This document shows, piece by piece, positions 26,159 to 36,258 of a stretch of 64,000 bases of DNA (position 1 is the stretch's first letter; each line of letters begins with the position of its first letter). The notes beneath the pieces are model-generated. The model searched no databases and was not told where the DNA came from. It saw only the letters and a program-made list of their open reading frames with translations. The stretch lies in contig NZ_CP034072.1 in assembly GCF_003855255.1 (NCBI RefSeq), positions 3,510,298 through 3,574,297 of the forward strand, given 5' to 3'. Source of the stretch: Mycolicibacterium nivoides. GTDB lineage: Bacteria; Actinomycetota; Actinomycetes; Mycobacteriales; Mycobacteriaceae. The position numbers were made by a program, and so were the translations under genes.

Positions 26159-28306
26159 TTAGCTCTCGAGCGATGCCGGCGGCAGGAAGCGGTCGCCGTA
26201 CTTGGCGGCCAACTCCTTGGCGCGGGCGACGAACGCCGCCTTGCCGACGCCGAGCTCGCCCTGGTAACCGACGATGAACTGGGCCGAACCACCGGTGTAC
26301 GGCGGGAAGCCGATACCCATGATCGAGCCGATGTTCGCGTCAGCGGTCGAGGTGAGCACGCCCTCGTCGATGCACTTCTGGGTCTCCAGCGCCTCGGCGA
26401 ACAGCATGCGGTCGATCATGTCCTGCAGCGGCGGCTGCGAGGACCCGGAGTTGAAGGTCTCTCGCAGGCCGGGCCACAGCTGGGTCCGCTTGCCGTCGAC
26501 GTACTCGTAGAAGCCGGCACCCTTCAGACGCGACGGGCGGCCGAGCTCGATCATCTTCTCCACGACGGCCTCGGCCGGGTGCGGCACGTAGGTGCCGCCC
26601 TCGTCTTCGACGCCCTTACGGGATGCCGTGGCGATCTTGTGCATGAGCTCCAGGTTGAGCTCATCCGACAGCTGCAGCGGCGCAGCCGGGTAACCGGCCT
26701 GCGAACCCGCCTGCTCGATCGACGCGGGCTCGACACCCTCGCCCAGCATGGCCAGCGCCTCGTTGACGAAGGTGCCGATCACACGCGAGGTGAAGAAGCC
26801 GCGGCTGTCGTTGACCACGATCGGGGTCTTGCGGATGGCCAGCGTGTAGTCGAACACCCGGGCCAGGGCCTCGTCAGAGGTCTTCTCGCCCTTGATGATC
26901 TCCACCAGCGGCATCTTGTCGACCGGCGAGAAGAAGTGGATACCGATGAAGTCCTCCTGGCGCTTCACGCCGGTCGCCAGACCGGTGATCGGCAGCGTGG
27001 AGGTGTTCGAGCCGAGCAGCGCGTTGGGCTCGACGATGTCCTCGATCTCCTGGAACACCTTGTGCTTGAGTTCCTGGTTCTCGAACACGGCCTCGATCAC
27101 GAAGTCGACGCCCTTGAGATCCTGCGGATCGGCGGTCGGGGTGATCTTGGCGAGCAGCGCCGCGGACTTCTCCTCGGTGGTCTTGCCACGCTTGAGTGCC
27201 TTGGCCTCCAGGCCCTCCGAGTACGCCTTGCCCTTGTCAGCGGCTTCCTGCGTGACGTCCTTGAGCACGACGTCGTAGCCGGCCTTGGCCGACACGTAGG
27301 CGATACCGGCGCCCATCATGCCCGCGCCCAGCACACCGATCTTCTTGATCTCCTGCTTGGCGATGCCCTCCGGACGCGATGCGCCGCCGTTGATGGCCTG
27401 CAGGTCCAGGAAGAACGCCTGAATCATGTTCTTGGCGGTCTGGCCGGTGACCAGCGAGACGAAGTAGCGGCTCTCGATGCGGCTGGCGGTGTCGAAGTCG
27501 ACCTGCGCGCCCTCGACAGCGGCGTCCAGGATGGCCCGCGGTGCGGGCATCGGGGCGCCCTTGAGCTGCTTCTTGAGCAGGGCCGGGAAGGACGGCAGGA
27601 TCGCGGCGAGCGCGGGGCTGGACGGGGTGCCACCGGGGATCTTGTAGCCCTTGACGTCCCACGGCTGGGTGTGGGCCTCGGGGTTGGCCTTGATCCACGC
27701 CTTGGCGGCCGGGATCAGCTCCTCGACCGAGCCGACCAGCTCGTCGACCAGACCGGTGTCCTTGGCCTTGGCCGGGTTGAACCGGGTGCCCTGGCTCAGG
27801 ACCTCCATGAAGGCCTTCTGGATACCGAACATGCGCACGGTGCGGGCCACGCCGCCACCACCGGGCAGCAGGCCCAGGGTGACCTCGGGCAGACCGATCT
27901 GGCTGCCCTTGACGTCGGCGGCGATGCGGTGGTTGGTCGCCAGCGCGATCTCCAGGCCACCGCCGAGCGCGGCGCCGTTGATGGCGGCCACGACAGGCTT
28001 GGGCAGGGTCTCCAGCTTGCGCAGGTCGGCCTTGATGGTCTCGACCATCTCGAACGCCTCAGCGGCGTCGTCGGGGCCGATATTCATCATGCCCTTGAGG
28101 TCGCCACCGGCGAAGAAGGTCTTCTTCGCGCTGGTGATGACCACACCGGTGATCGAATCCTGCTCGGCAACAAGGCGTTCCACGGCATTGTGCATGGATT
28201 CCTTGTAGTGCTCGTTCATCACGTTGGCCGAACCGGTCGGGTCGTCCAACGTCAGGGTGACGATGCCGTCGGCATCCTTGTCCCACTGAATGGTGTTCTC
28301 AGCCAT
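26159..28306 (-). CDS. fadB: Trifunctional fatty-acid oxidation alpha subunit
   Basis: A 715-residue fusion of enoyl-CoA hydratase (residues about 1-190, with [10 protein letters not shown] and [18 protein letters not shown]) and NAD-dependent 3-hydroxyacyl-CoA dehydrogenase (from about residue 322, [16 protein letters not shown]). It corresponds to M. tuberculosis Rv0860. It forms the alpha2beta2 beta-oxidation complex with the thiolase encoded just upstream (fadA, 15 nt away), hydrating and oxidising acyl-CoA intermediates. A strong terminator follows. Synteny with ercc3 and dapC supports orthology. Confidence 0.96.
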   Translation of the reverse strand: MAENTIQWDKDADGIVTLTLDDPTGSANVMNEHYKESMHNAVERLVAEQDSITGVVITSAKKTFFAGGDLKGMMNIGPDDAAEAFEMVETIKADLRKLETLPKPVVAAINGAALGGGLEIALATNHRIAADVKGSQIGLPEVTLGLLPGGGGVARTVRMFGIQKAFMEVLSQGTRFNPAKAKDTGLVDELVGSVEELIPAAKAWIKANPEAHTQPWDVKGYKIPGGTPSSPALAAILPSFPALLKKQLKGAPMPAPRAILDAAVEGAQVDFDTASRIESRYFVSLVTGQTAKNMIQAFFLDLQAINGGASRPEGIAKQEIKKIGVLGAGMMGAGIAYVSAKAGYDVVLKDVTQEAADKGKAYSEGLEAKALKRGKTTEEKSAALLAKITPTADPQDLKGVDFVIEAVFENQELKHKVFQEIEDIVEPNALLGSNTSTLPITGLATGVKRQEDFIGIHFFSPVDKMPLVEIIKGEKTSDEALARVFDYTLAIRKTPIVVNDSRGFFTSRVIGTFVNEALAMLGEGVEPASIEQAGSQAGYPAAPLQLSDELNLELMHKIATASRKGVEDEGGTYVPHPAEAVVEKMIELGRPSRLKGAGFYEYVDGKRTQLWPGLRETFNSGSSQPPLQDMIDRMLFAEALETQKCIDEGVLTSTADANIGSIMGIGFPPYTGGSAQFIVGYQGELGVGKAAFVARAKELAAKYGDRFLPPASLES

Positions 28307-28321
28307 TGTTTTTCAGACCTC

Positions 28322-29533
28322 TCAGACGCGCTCGATGATGGTGGCCACGCCCATGCCGCCGCCGATACACAGCGTGATCAGGGCACGCCGAGCGCCACGA
28401 CGCTCGAGCTCGTCGACCATGGTTCCGGTGATCATGGCGCCGGTGGCGCCCAGCGGGTGGCCCATCGCGATGGCGCCACCGTTGACGTTGAGCTTCTCGT
28501 CCGGGATGTTGAGATCCTTCTGGAACTTCAGCACCACAGAGGCGAAGGCCTCGTTGAGCTCGAACAGGTCGATGTCATCGACGGTCAGCCCGGCACGGTC
28601 CAGCACCTTCTGGGTGGCCGGGGTGGGACCGGTCAGCATGATGACCGGGTCGGCGCCGCTGGTGGCGGTGGCCACGACGCGGGCGCGCGGGGTGAGACCC
28701 TGGCTCTGGCCGGCCTTCTCAGACCCGATCAGCACCAGGCCGGCGCCGTCGACGATGCCCGAGCTGTTGCCGCCGGTGTGGACGTGGTTGATCTTCTCGA
28801 CGTAGTGGTACTTCTGCAGCGCCACGTCGTCGAAGCCGCCCATCGCGCCAAGGCCCTCGAACGCGGACTTCAGCTTGCCCAGGTCAGCCGCGGTGGTGCC
28901 GGGGCGCATGTGCTCGTCGTGATCCAGGACGACGAGGCCGTTTTGATCCTTGACCGGGACGACCGACTTGGCGAAGTAGCCGCCGGACCAGGCCGCCGCC
29001 GCGCGCTCCTGCGACCGCGCCGCGTAGGCGTCGACGTCGTCGCGGGAGAAGCCCTCGATGGTGGCGATCAGGTCGGCGCCGATGCCCTGCGGGACGAAGC
29101 CGATGCGGTAGTTGGTCTCCGGGTCAGACGCCCAGGCGCCGCCGTCGGAGCCCATCGGGACGCGGCTCATCGACTCGACACCGCCGGCCAGCACCAGGTC
29201 GTCCCAGCCGGAACGAACCTTCTGGGCGGCCAGGTTGACTGCCTCCAGGCCCGACGCGCAGAAGCGGTTGAGCTGGAAACCACCGGTGGTCTCGGGCAGC
29301 TTGGCCACAAGTCCGGCGGTGCGGGCGATGTCGCCACCCTGGTCGCCGACCGGGGAAACCACGCCCAGGATGACGTCGCTGATCAGCGTCTCGTCCAGGT
29401 CGGGGTAACGGCTGCGGATCTCTTCGATCAGACCGACAACCAGGTTGACCGGCTTGATCTCGTTGAGTGCGCCGCCGCGCTGCTTGCCACGGGGCGTACG
29501 GATCGCCTCGTAGATGAAGGCTTCTTCGGACAT
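28322..29533 (-). CDS. fadA: Beta-oxidation thiolase, beta subunit of the trifunctional complex
   Basis: A 403-residue 3-ketoacyl-CoA thiolase corresponding to Rv0859. Cys92 in NRFCASGLE is the acylated nucleophile, NEAFAS carries the catalytic His-loop asparagine region, and CIGGGMG holds the second Cys. The start [17 protein letters not shown] matches the conserved N-terminus; longer in-frame starts run into the divergent promoter region. First gene of the operon with fadB. Confidence 0.96.
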   Translation of the reverse strand: MSEEAFIYEAIRTPRGKQRGGALNEIKPVNLVVGLIEEIRSRYPDLDETLISDVILGVVSPVGDQGGDIARTAGLVAKLPETTGGFQLNRFCASGLEAVNLAAQKVRSGWDDLVLAGGVESMSRVPMGSDGGAWASDPETNYRIGFVPQGIGADLIATIEGFSRDDVDAYAARSQERAAAAWSGGYFAKSVVPVKDQNGLVVLDHDEHMRPGTTAADLGKLKSAFEGLGAMGGFDDVALQKYHYVEKINHVHTGGNSSGIVDGAGLVLIGSEKAGQSQGLTPRARVVATATSGADPVIMLTGPTPATQKVLDRAGLTVDDIDLFELNEAFASVVLKFQKDLNIPDEKLNVNGGAIAMGHPLGATGAMITGTMVDELERRGARRALITLCIGGGMGVATIIERV

Positions 29534-29629
29534 GTCTGCTCCCCTGCCGTATCGGCGTCCAGGTTCAGGTTGGGTTTTGGAACCGCCCAGCGAATGTGGG
29601 CAGCACGCTGACCGCAGCCTAACAGGCTC

Positions 29630-29649
29630 GCCCAACCCGTTGGTTGGGC
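29630..29649. promoter_or_regulatory. Palindrome upstream of fadA
   Basis: GCCCAACC and GGTTGGGC are perfect 8-bp arms with spacer CGTT. It lies 97 bp before the fadA start, in the 225-bp gap to the divergent hypothetical gene. Candidate operator for fatty-acid-responsive control; the rest of the gap shows nothing else. Confidence 0.5.
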
Positions 29650-29758
29650 CTGTGCTCAGCATCATCCTCGCCGGTGCTCCTGCACAAGGCGGACCCCGGT
29701 GACTGATCACGCTCCCAACAGCCGGAGGGTGCCGATCACCCTATGGTTGACTCGCCGC

Positions 29759-30226
29759 ATGAACGACCTACCCGAGGAAATCGAGGTGCGGGGTACCGTG
29801 CTCGACCGCATCCCATTCTCGGAGGAGCTTGCCTGCTGGTCGGCCGCTCTGCCCGGTGACGAACCGCGCACCGTCAGCATCGTCATCGAACCGGCTGGGC
29901 CGCCGACGGATGCGGCCGTCGACTCCGCTGCGGAGGCGATCGCCGGATTCGACGGGCTCGCAGCCGCCGCTTCGCGTTATCTCGTCGCCGAGTTCACCGA
30001 TCCTGCGTGGGCGCTCGACTCGGTGGACCGCGAACGGCTCGACGGGCCGGAGGCGCCGTTCGGCATGCCCGAGGCGATCATCTGGGCCGACGGTTCCTGG
30101 ATGATCCGCTTCGCCGAGTGCGGCCTCGCAATGGGCGAGGAGTTCGGCATCGGCGTGCGTTTCGCCGGGTCGACGCCGGTCGCCATCGAGGACTTGTCTA
30201 GCGCGACCGAGGTCGAGACGGACTGA
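29759..30226 (+). CDS. Hypothetical protein
   Basis: A 155-residue acidic soluble protein (MNDLPEEIEVRGTVLDRIPFSEELACWSA; later PEAIIWADGSWMIRFAECGLAMGEEFGIGVRF). No signal peptide or membrane segment, and I do not recognise the family. Hydrophobic/acidic alternation suggests a compact alpha/beta fold. Start chosen at the ATG of MNDLPEE; an upstream GTG would add 20 residues rich in basic amino acids unlike the rest. Confidence 0.6.
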   Translation: MNDLPEEIEVRGTVLDRIPFSEELACWSAALPGDEPRTVSIVIEPAGPPTDAAVDSAAEAIAGFDGLAAAASRYLVAEFTDPAWALDSVDRERLDGPEAPFGMPEAIIWADGSWMIRFAECGLAMGEEFGIGVRFAGSTPVAIEDLSSATEVETD

Positions 30227-30272
30227 CCACACTTTCCGCCTTCGCCGCGGAATCAACGTGCAGTAGAAGCCG

Positions 30273-31379
30273 TCACGCGGAGCGGGGCTCCTCGACCGCC
30301 GGCAGCGTCGGGTAGTCGGTGTAGCCGACCGGCCCGGGCGCATAGAACGTCGCCATGTCGGGCTCGTTGAGCTCGGCACCCAGGATCAGCCGGTCGATCA
30401 GGTCCGGGTTGGCCAGGAACGCCCGCCCCACCGCGTACGCGCTGATCGCGCCCCACTGCGCGTAACCCTCCAGCAGGGAGAAGTCGGTACCGCTGGCGCG
30501 GCCGGTGTTGAGCACGAATGTCCCCGACCAGAGGGCGCGGATGACACCGAAGGCCCGCGACGCCGGGTCGATGAGCACGTGCAGGTAGGCCAGCCCGAGC
30601 GGCGCGATGCGCTCCAACAACGCCTCGTAGGCGCCGACGGTGTCGTTCTCGTGCATGCCGCCGGCGGTGTTCCCGGGCGAGATGCGCAACCCGACCCGGC
30701 CTGCGCCGATCTCGTCGACCACGGCCTCGACCACCTCGGCGGCCAGGCGGGCACGGTTCTCCGGTGAACCGCCGTAGGCGTCGGTGCGCTGGTTGACCAC
30801 ATCGGACGCGAACTGGTGCAGCAGGTAGCCGTTGGCGCCGTGGATCTCGACGCCGTCCATGCCCGCGTCGATCGCGCGGCGCGCGGCGGCCCGGAACTGC
30901 TCGACGATCACCGGGATCTCCGCGGTGTCGAGCGCACGCGGCGTCTCCAGCGCCTTCTTGCCGGCGGGCGTGTGCGTGACCACATCGGCCGCGATCGCCG
31001 AGGGAGCGACGGCCTCGAACCCGCTGATGTCGGGGTGGGCCATCCGGCCGACGTGCCACAGCTGAACGAACATCTTGCCGCCCGCGGCATGCACCGAGTT
31101 GGCGATCTCGGCCCAGCCGTGCTGATGGCGGTCGGTGTAGATGCCCGGGGTGTTCATGTAGGCCCCGTTGGCGGTCTCGGCGACAGCCGTGGCTTCGCTG
31201 ATGATCAGACCCGCACTGGCGCGCTGTGTGTAGTACTGCGCGGCCAGCGGTGACGGGGTGCCATCGGCGTCGGCGCGCGAACGCGTCAGCGGTGCCATGA
31301 ACAGACGGTTGGCAGCGGCGGTGTCGCCGACCTGGATCGGCTGCAGCAGTGCGGCGTCGGCGTTCAGTTTGTAGGTCAC
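30273..31379 (-). CDS. Old yellow enzyme-family alkene reductase
   Basis: A 368-residue FMN-dependent TIM-barrel reductase. LFMAPLTRSRADADGTPSPLAAQYYTQRASAG, the QLWHVGRMAHP segment, and HGANGYLLHQFASDVVNQRTDAYGG are the NemA/OYE landmarks; NGYLLHQF lies near the substrate and flavin site. It reduces activated C=C bonds of enones, nitro-alkenes or nitrate esters with NAD(P)H. No linked regulator is visible. Confidence 0.92.
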   Translation of the reverse strand: MTYKLNADAALLQPIQVGDTAAANRLFMAPLTRSRADADGTPSPLAAQYYTQRASAGLIISEATAVAETANGAYMNTPGIYTDRHQHGWAEIANSVHAAGGKMFVQLWHVGRMAHPDISGFEAVAPSAIAADVVTHTPAGKKALETPRALDTAEIPVIVEQFRAAARRAIDAGMDGVEIHGANGYLLHQFASDVVNQRTDAYGGSPENRARLAAEVVEAVVDEIGAGRVGLRISPGNTAGGMHENDTVGAYEALLERIAPLGLAYLHVLIDPASRAFGVIRALWSGTFVLNTGRASGTDFSLLEGYAQWGAISAYAVGRAFLANPDLIDRLILGAELNEPDMATFYAPGPVGYTDYPTLPAVEEPRSA

Positions 31380-31534
31380 GCCGCTTTAGAGCGTCGAGGG
31401 TGCGGCAATCATTCCCGGCGTCATGATCGCCGAACCTGCGTCCAGACCACCCAGCCTGCGTCCAGATCGCGGATTCGCCGAATTTCACGATCTCACCGCA
31501 GTCTCGGTGGGCAACCACATCTACTGTCGACGGC

Positions 31535-32701
31535 ATGACCGTGCAGAGACTGCAGCCGTACGCGGTGACCATCTTCGCGGAGATGTCTGCGCTGGCCGGC
31601 CGCCTGGGCGCGGTCAACCTCGGCCAGGGTTTCCCCGACGAGGACGGCCCGGCCGAGATGCTCAAGGTGGCGCAGAACGCCATCGCCGAAGGCCACAACC
31701 AGTACCCGCCCGGCCTCGGCATCCCCGAGTTGCGCGACGCCATCGCCGCGCAGCGCAAGCGCCACTACGGCATCGATTACGACTCCGACACCGAGGTACT
31801 GGTGACCGTCGGCGCGACCGAGGCCATCGCCGCGTCAGTCCTCGGCCTGGTCGAGCCGGGCTCGGAGATATTGGTGATCGAGCCGTTCTACGACTCGTAC
31901 TCCCCCGTGATCGCGATGGCCGGGTGCGTCCGTAGGGCCGTGCCGCTGGTCGCCGATGGCGCCGGGTTCGCGATCGACATCGAAGGTTTGCGCCGGGCCG
32001 TGACGCCCAAGACCCGCGCACTGATCCTCAACTCCCCGCACAATCCGACCGGCGCCGTGGCCTCCGATGCCGAGTTGCGGGCGATCGCGGCGCTGGCCAT
32101 CGAGCACGACCTGCTGGTGATCACCGACGAGGTGTACGAGCAGTTGGTGTTCGGGGTCGAGCACCTGCCGCTGGCCCGCTACCCCGGCATGGCGGAGCGC
32201 ACGGTGACCATTTCGAGCGCGGCCAAGATGTTCAACGTCACCGGCTGGAAGATCGGCTGGGCCTGCGGACCTGCCGATCTGATCGCCGGGGTGCGCGCAG
32301 CCAAGCAGTACCTCACCTACGTGGGCGGTAGCCCGTTCCAGCCCGCGGTGGCCCACGCGCTCAACAACGAGGACGGCTGGGTGGCCGACCTGCGCCAGTC
32401 ATTCGAGGCCAAACGCGATCGGCTTGGCAGCGCCCTGGCCGACATCGGGTTCGAGGTGCACGACAGCCGCGGGACGTACTTCCTGTGCGCCGACCCACGG
32501 CCCCTCGGGTATTCGGACAGCACGCAATTCTGCGCCGAACTGCCGCACAAGGCCGGGGTGGCCGCGATCCCGATGTCGGCATTCTGCGATCCCGAGGCAC
32601 CGCATGCGGACTTGTGGAATCACTTGGTGCGCTTCGCTTTCTGCAAGCGTGACGACACCATGGAAGAGGCGATCCGCCGGCTGGGCGTGTTGCGGGCCTA
32701 G
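31535..32701 (+). CDS. dapC: PLP-dependent aminotransferase, DapC type
   Basis: A 388-residue fold-type I aminotransferase corresponding to M. tuberculosis Rv0858c (N-succinyldiaminopimelate aminotransferase, lysine/diaminopimelate pathway). PLP-binding Lys231 is in SSAAKMFNVTGWKIGW; NSPHNPTGAV and ITDEVYEQLVF are the cofactor-contacting motifs, and RFAFCKRD carries the substrate carboxylate-binding Arg. Position beside fadA matches M. tuberculosis. The stop overlaps the convergent WhiB gene by 4 nt. Confidence 0.92.
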   Translation: MTVQRLQPYAVTIFAEMSALAGRLGAVNLGQGFPDEDGPAEMLKVAQNAIAEGHNQYPPGLGIPELRDAIAAQRKRHYGIDYDSDTEVLVTVGATEAIAASVLGLVEPGSEILVIEPFYDSYSPVIAMAGCVRRAVPLVADGAGFAIDIEGLRRAVTPKTRALILNSPHNPTGAVASDAELRAIAALAIEHDLLVITDEVYEQLVFGVEHLPLARYPGMAERTVTISSAAKMFNVTGWKIGWACGPADLIAGVRAAKQYLTYVGGSPFQPAVAHALNNEDGWVADLRQSFEAKRDRLGSALADIGFEVHDSRGTYFLCADPRPLGYSDSTQFCAELPHKAGVAAIPMSAFCDPEAPHADLWNHLVRFAFCKRDDTMEEAIRRLGVLRA

Positions 32702-33069
32702 CCTTTGTCGCTCAGTTTGACGGCGCGCTCCCTGGCCGTCATCGCACCCCAGATGCCGTAGGGCTCGGGAGCGGAGAGGGCGTGCGCGCGGCACCGGGCC
32801 AGCACCGGGCAGGCCCGGCAGATCGCCTTGGCCGCGTCCTCCCGCCTGCGCAGCGGGCGGCCCCGAACCTCTTCCGGGAAGAACACCTCTGCCGGATGGT
32901 CCCGACAGAGTCCGCGCAGCTGCCAGCTCCACTCGTCGAAGGCGGGCGGTGGCAGGTTGCGCGGGGAACGGTAGAAAGGCATCGCCGGACGGGTGGCGGC
33001 GGTACCGGATATCGCCTGTCGCGCAACGATTTCCAGCGGCGGCCGGCTGTCAAAAAGCGTGCGGGACAT
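32698..33069 (-). CDS. WhiB-family iron-sulfur transcription factor
   Basis: A 123-residue WhiB protein. The four [4Fe-4S] ligands are Cys55, Cys84, Cys87 and Cys93 (C...CxxC...C), followed by the turn GIWGAMTARER and a basic tail. The turn has Ala where many members have a second Gly. An N-terminal extension of about 45 residues precedes the core. AAAGGGG is a good ribosome site. It is not part of the M. tuberculosis version of this locus. The 250 bp upstream to the lipoprotein gene show no gene. Confidence 0.93.
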   Translation of the reverse strand: MSRTLFDSRPPLEIVARQAISGTAATRPAMPFYRSPRNLPPPAFDEWSWQLRGLCRDHPAEVFFPEEVRGRPLRRREDAAKAICRACPVLARCRAHALSAPEPYGIWGAMTARERAVKLSDKG

Positions 33070-33319
33070 GGCGTTCACCCCTTTGAACGAAGTGGCGTGT
33101 GGCATGCCATGCTGCCAGCCCAGCCGGAGGCCGCACGTTGTCATCTTGTAAGGAATCGACCGCAGATCGCGACACTTTGCTGCCCCATTCCCGCACGCCA
33201 CGGGCAATCGAGTGGTATGCCCGACTCGGCCACGGACGTCTGCGATTCGAGTAGTCCGATACTCGCGCGCAACCTCACCGGATTTGCCACCATCGTAAAA
33301 GACACTGGTGGGAGGCGTA

Positions 33320-33691
33320 ATGAACCTCGGATCGACGACGACTGGACGCGTTGCCGGGCTCACGGCGATCGCCGCTTCGGCAGTGCTCGCGGTGGCCTGT
33401 GGCGGACAACAGGACCAAACCGACGAGACGCCCAAGGCACCGACAAGTGTGAGTGTGCCGCTGCCGTCGTCGACCCCGAGCAGCGCCACGTCCACCGCAT
33501 GGAGCGACCCGACCACCACCGGTTACGGCACCGGTGGGTATACCCGCACGACAACGTCCACCACAACGACGCTTCCAGTTCCGACCGAAACCACGACCCT
33601 TACCACCACGACGCTGCCATCCACCACCACAACCACCCCGACAATCACGAATCCGGTCCCTGCTCCGTCCTCGCAGGTGCCTCCCACGTGA
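33320..33691 (+). CDS. Thr/Pro-rich putative lipoprotein
   Basis: A 123-residue exported protein. A signal peptide (LGSTTTGRVAGLTAIAASAVLAVAC) ends in a loose lipobox with Cys near residue 28. The mature part is a low-complexity stalk of Thr, Pro and Ser (runs such as TTTSTTTTLPVPTETTTL), typical of cell-wall-spanning or glycosylated linkers. GGGAGG precedes the ATG. The stop is coupled to the next gene through a GTGA overlap, so the two proteins probably work together at the membrane. Confidence 0.72.
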   Translation: MNLGSTTTGRVAGLTAIAASAVLAVACGGQQDQTDETPKAPTSVSVPLPSSTPSSATSTAWSDPTTTGYGTGGYTRTTTSTTTTLPVPTETTTLTTTTLPSTTTTTPTITNPVPAPSSQVPPT

Positions 33692-35256
33692 GCGACGAAG
33701 CGAAGTCGCTCACCCAGTCCGCGGAGCGGTGGCTGAGCCTGGCAGCGCTGGTCGTGGCGCCGACCTCACTGATCACCGGCCTGTGTTATTTCTTCGGCCT
33801 GCTCTCCATCCGGAACCGGCTGAAGTACTTCGCTGTGGACCCGTCCATGCTCGGGTACACCTCGGCCGACTACGCCGTCACCACAGTGGGTCTCTTCTTC
33901 TTCGCGGCACTGCGCGTGTTGATCGTCCTCGCGGCGGTGGCAGTTCTGGCTGTGGCCGCCCGGCATTGGGCTGCCACTGGACGGCGAATCACGTTGCTAC
34001 GCAACATCGCATGGCTGTTGGCGGGGCTTGGCGCCGTGAGCCTGACCACAGCCGTCATCTGGCTGGTATCCGGGCACAGCCTGATCGACAAGGTCGTCAA
34101 AGGCGCCCCACCCATGTACATGGCGGGCACGATCGTGGCCGGCATCGCGTTACTCACCGCCGGCTATTGGGTGCTGGCCATCACCGGCGGATTCGGCGCA
34201 CTGGGCCGCCTACCCAAGCTGGCCGAGCGAGCACTGCTCGTACTGGCTACCACCGGGATGGTGGTGGCACTGTTCTGGATCACCGATATGTATGCCGTCG
34301 AGCAAGGCAAGGCCAACGGTGCGTACACCGCGAGCAAGCTGTGGGCCGCCGACGGCGATTACACCGCAATACAATTGGATACCACCGAAGCCCTGAGCAT
34401 CCCGGGCAACCTGGTCAAGACGACGACGCTCCCAGCTGAAGGACCGGCTGCGCCACCGGTCTATCGCTATCAATGCCTGCGCGTCATCGAGGCGCACGGC
34501 GGCCGCTACGTGCTGGTGCCGGCCAAGTGGTCCAGGGAGCGCGGCTACGCGATCACGGTGGCGCCGGACGCGACGCACCGCATCACGGGTGTCGTGAACT
34601 CGACTCCTGTCGGGCGGGGACCCAACATCGACCCGTACTGGCAGTGCCCGGAGGTGGTGCGGGTCTTTCAGCAGCCCGACCTCGAACCCGTCCTGATCGG
34701 ACCCGACGCCGCGCAGACGATGGTAGGCGCCGTCGGCCTCAACACCACCGGGCCCGACACCAACACCGATTCCACACCGGCCACCGGCAATTCCACATCG
34801 CCGAAAGGTTGTGCCCCCGAGGACGATCCATCGGCGATCCCGTCCGCACTGCCGCCCTATCCGGCGACCGTACCGGCCACACGGGAACGCCAGTTTACCG
34901 CTGACGGCCCTTCCGGTCGGGTGTGGATGCGGCAACGTGCCATGACCTTCTCCGACCCGGCCGAGGCCGAAGATTTCATGGCCTCCGTCCAAGATCACTG
35001 GGGCTACTGCGCGGGAAAGGTGGCCTCGGCGAACCGGCACGGCGAGATGCAGCCCCGGGCACTCGGTACGCCAGGACTGCAGGAAGGTGTTCTGACGGTG
35101 TCCGATTCGGCGCCGTCGGCCAACGCGGCGGACTGCGCCCAAGCCCTGGCCGCCAAATCGAACATCGTCGTCGCGGTCGATGTGTGCGGAACAAAGGAAC
35201 CATCGCGTGCCGTCGCAGTCGCCTATGCGATGCGCGACCGGATACCCACCGACTAG
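33688..35256 (+). CDS. Polytopic membrane protein with extracytoplasmic sensor-like domain
   Basis: A 522-residue protein. The first 210 residues contain about five hydrophobic segments (LAALVVAPTSLITGLCYFFG, TVGLFFFAALRVLIVLAAVA, IAWLLAGLGAVSLTTAVIWL and others). An extracytoplasmic region with paired cysteines follows. The last ~130 residues (SGRVWMRQRAMTFSDPAEAEDFM, VQDHWGYCAGK, VDVCGTKEP) resemble the PknH-type sensor domain found in mycobacterial lipoproteins and kinases. No kinase domain is present. GTG start overlaps the lipoprotein stop. Function unknown; envelope sensing is an inference. Confidence 0.75.
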   Translation: MSDEAKSLTQSAERWLSLAALVVAPTSLITGLCYFFGLLSIRNRLKYFAVDPSMLGYTSADYAVTTVGLFFFAALRVLIVLAAVAVLAVAARHWAATGRRITLLRNIAWLLAGLGAVSLTTAVIWLVSGHSLIDKVVKGAPPMYMAGTIVAGIALLTAGYWVLAITGGFGALGRLPKLAERALLVLATTGMVVALFWITDMYAVEQGKANGAYTASKLWAADGDYTAIQLDTTEALSIPGNLVKTTTLPAEGPAAPPVYRYQCLRVIEAHGGRYVLVPAKWSRERGYAITVAPDATHRITGVVNSTPVGRGPNIDPYWQCPEVVRVFQQPDLEPVLIGPDAAQTMVGAVGLNTTGPDTNTDSTPATGNSTSPKGCAPEDDPSAIPSALPPYPATVPATRERQFTADGPSGRVWMRQRAMTFSDPAEAEDFMASVQDHWGYCAGKVASANRHGEMQPRALGTPGLQEGVLTVSDSAPSANAADCAQALAAKSNIVVAVDVCGTKEPSRAVAVAYAMRDRIPTD

Positions 35257-36170
35257 GGCAGTGTGGCGGCCACCGCCCACAGCGCGGCCAGATCCTCCGG
35301 CTCGGTCCGGATCGGGCTGAGCGCCACATCGGTGGCCCCGGCGTCGAGGTAGCGCTGCAACTGCTCGCGAACTTGCGCCGCCGACCCGACGGCCGCCAGT
35401 TCAGCGACACTGGAAACCTGTTCGCGGGCAATGACTTTCTGATACGACGGAATGGTCTCGTAGAACGCCAGTTGCTGCGCGGCGGCGCTACGGGCGGCGT
35501 CCGCGTCGTCGGCGACAAGCGCCGGCACCATGGCCACCACCCGGGGTTGTGGCCGGCCGACCGCCGTAGCCGCCGCGGTGATCGTCGGGACGATAAATTC
35601 CCCCACCGTGCGCGGCCCGGCGAGATACGGCAATGTTCCATCGGCCAATTCACCGGTCACCCGAAGGGCTTTCGGCCCCATCGCGGCGACATACACCGGG
35701 ACTGGGGTACCACCGGGCACGTGCACCGGCCACTCGGGGTTCGCGGTGAACGCGCTGCCGTGGAAGTCGACGGTGCGTTCATCGAAAATCGCCCGCAGCA
35801 CCTGCAGGTGTTCACGTAGCCGGCCCACCGGATCAGGCCAGACGGTGCCGAAGGCCTGGTGCTCAGGTGCGTGCGAGCCCAGACCGAGTCCCAGCGTGAA
35901 GTTGCCGTGCGCCGCGGCCTGCGCCGTCTGCGCGGCAGACGCCACCAGCAGTGGGTGACGGGGATTGACCGGCACCACCGATGTGCCCACGCCGAGACCG
36001 GGCACCGCGGCCCCGATCAGCGCGGCCAACGTGATGGCGTCGACGTCGAACTGCTGGGCCAGCCAGATCTGACGGACCCCGGCCGCGTACGCGGTGCGGG
36101 CCTGTGAGATCGCGGCATCGACGACGTTGGGGGCGGACGGGTTCAGGGTGAGGACGACTCCGGTCGGCAT
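35253..36170 (-). CDS. LLM-class F420-dependent oxidoreductase (TIGR03564-like)
   Basis: About 305 residues of luciferase-like fold: AYAAGVRQIWLAQQFDVDAITLAALIG, VGTSVVPVNPRHPLLVASAAQTAQAA and LGLGLGSHAPEHQAFG. Members use F420H2 for reductions; substrate unknown. I place the start at MPTGVVLTLNP, where the fold begins; an ATG 19 codons further upstream is also in frame and neither has a clear ribosome site. The stop overlaps the convergent membrane-protein gene by 4 nt. Confidence 0.87.
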   Translation of the reverse strand: MPTGVVLTLNPSAPNVVDAAISQARTAYAAGVRQIWLAQQFDVDAITLAALIGAAVPGLGVGTSVVPVNPRHPLLVASAAQTAQAAAHGNFTLGLGLGSHAPEHQAFGTVWPDPVGRLREHLQVLRAIFDERTVDFHGSAFTANPEWPVHVPGGTPVPVYVAAMGPKALRVTGELADGTLPYLAGPRTVGEFIVPTITAAATAVGRPQPRVVAMVPALVADDADAARSAAAQQLAFYETIPSYQKVIAREQVSSVAELAAVGSAAQVREQLQRYLDAGATDVALSPIRTEPEDLAALWAVAATLP

Positions 36171-36258
36171 ACCGGCACCAACCGGCGCGGAGGTCCGGGC
36201 TATTCCGTTCTGCTCACGATGCGCCATACCCGCGACACGGCAGGTCCTGCTGCTAGAC

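Noticed and set aside
25862..29611. A 1249-codon plus-strand open frame
   Set aside because: It is the antisense of fadB and fadA, which have complete conserved motifs; its translation is low-complexity Asp/Val/Gly/Arg text typical of a high-GC shadow frame.
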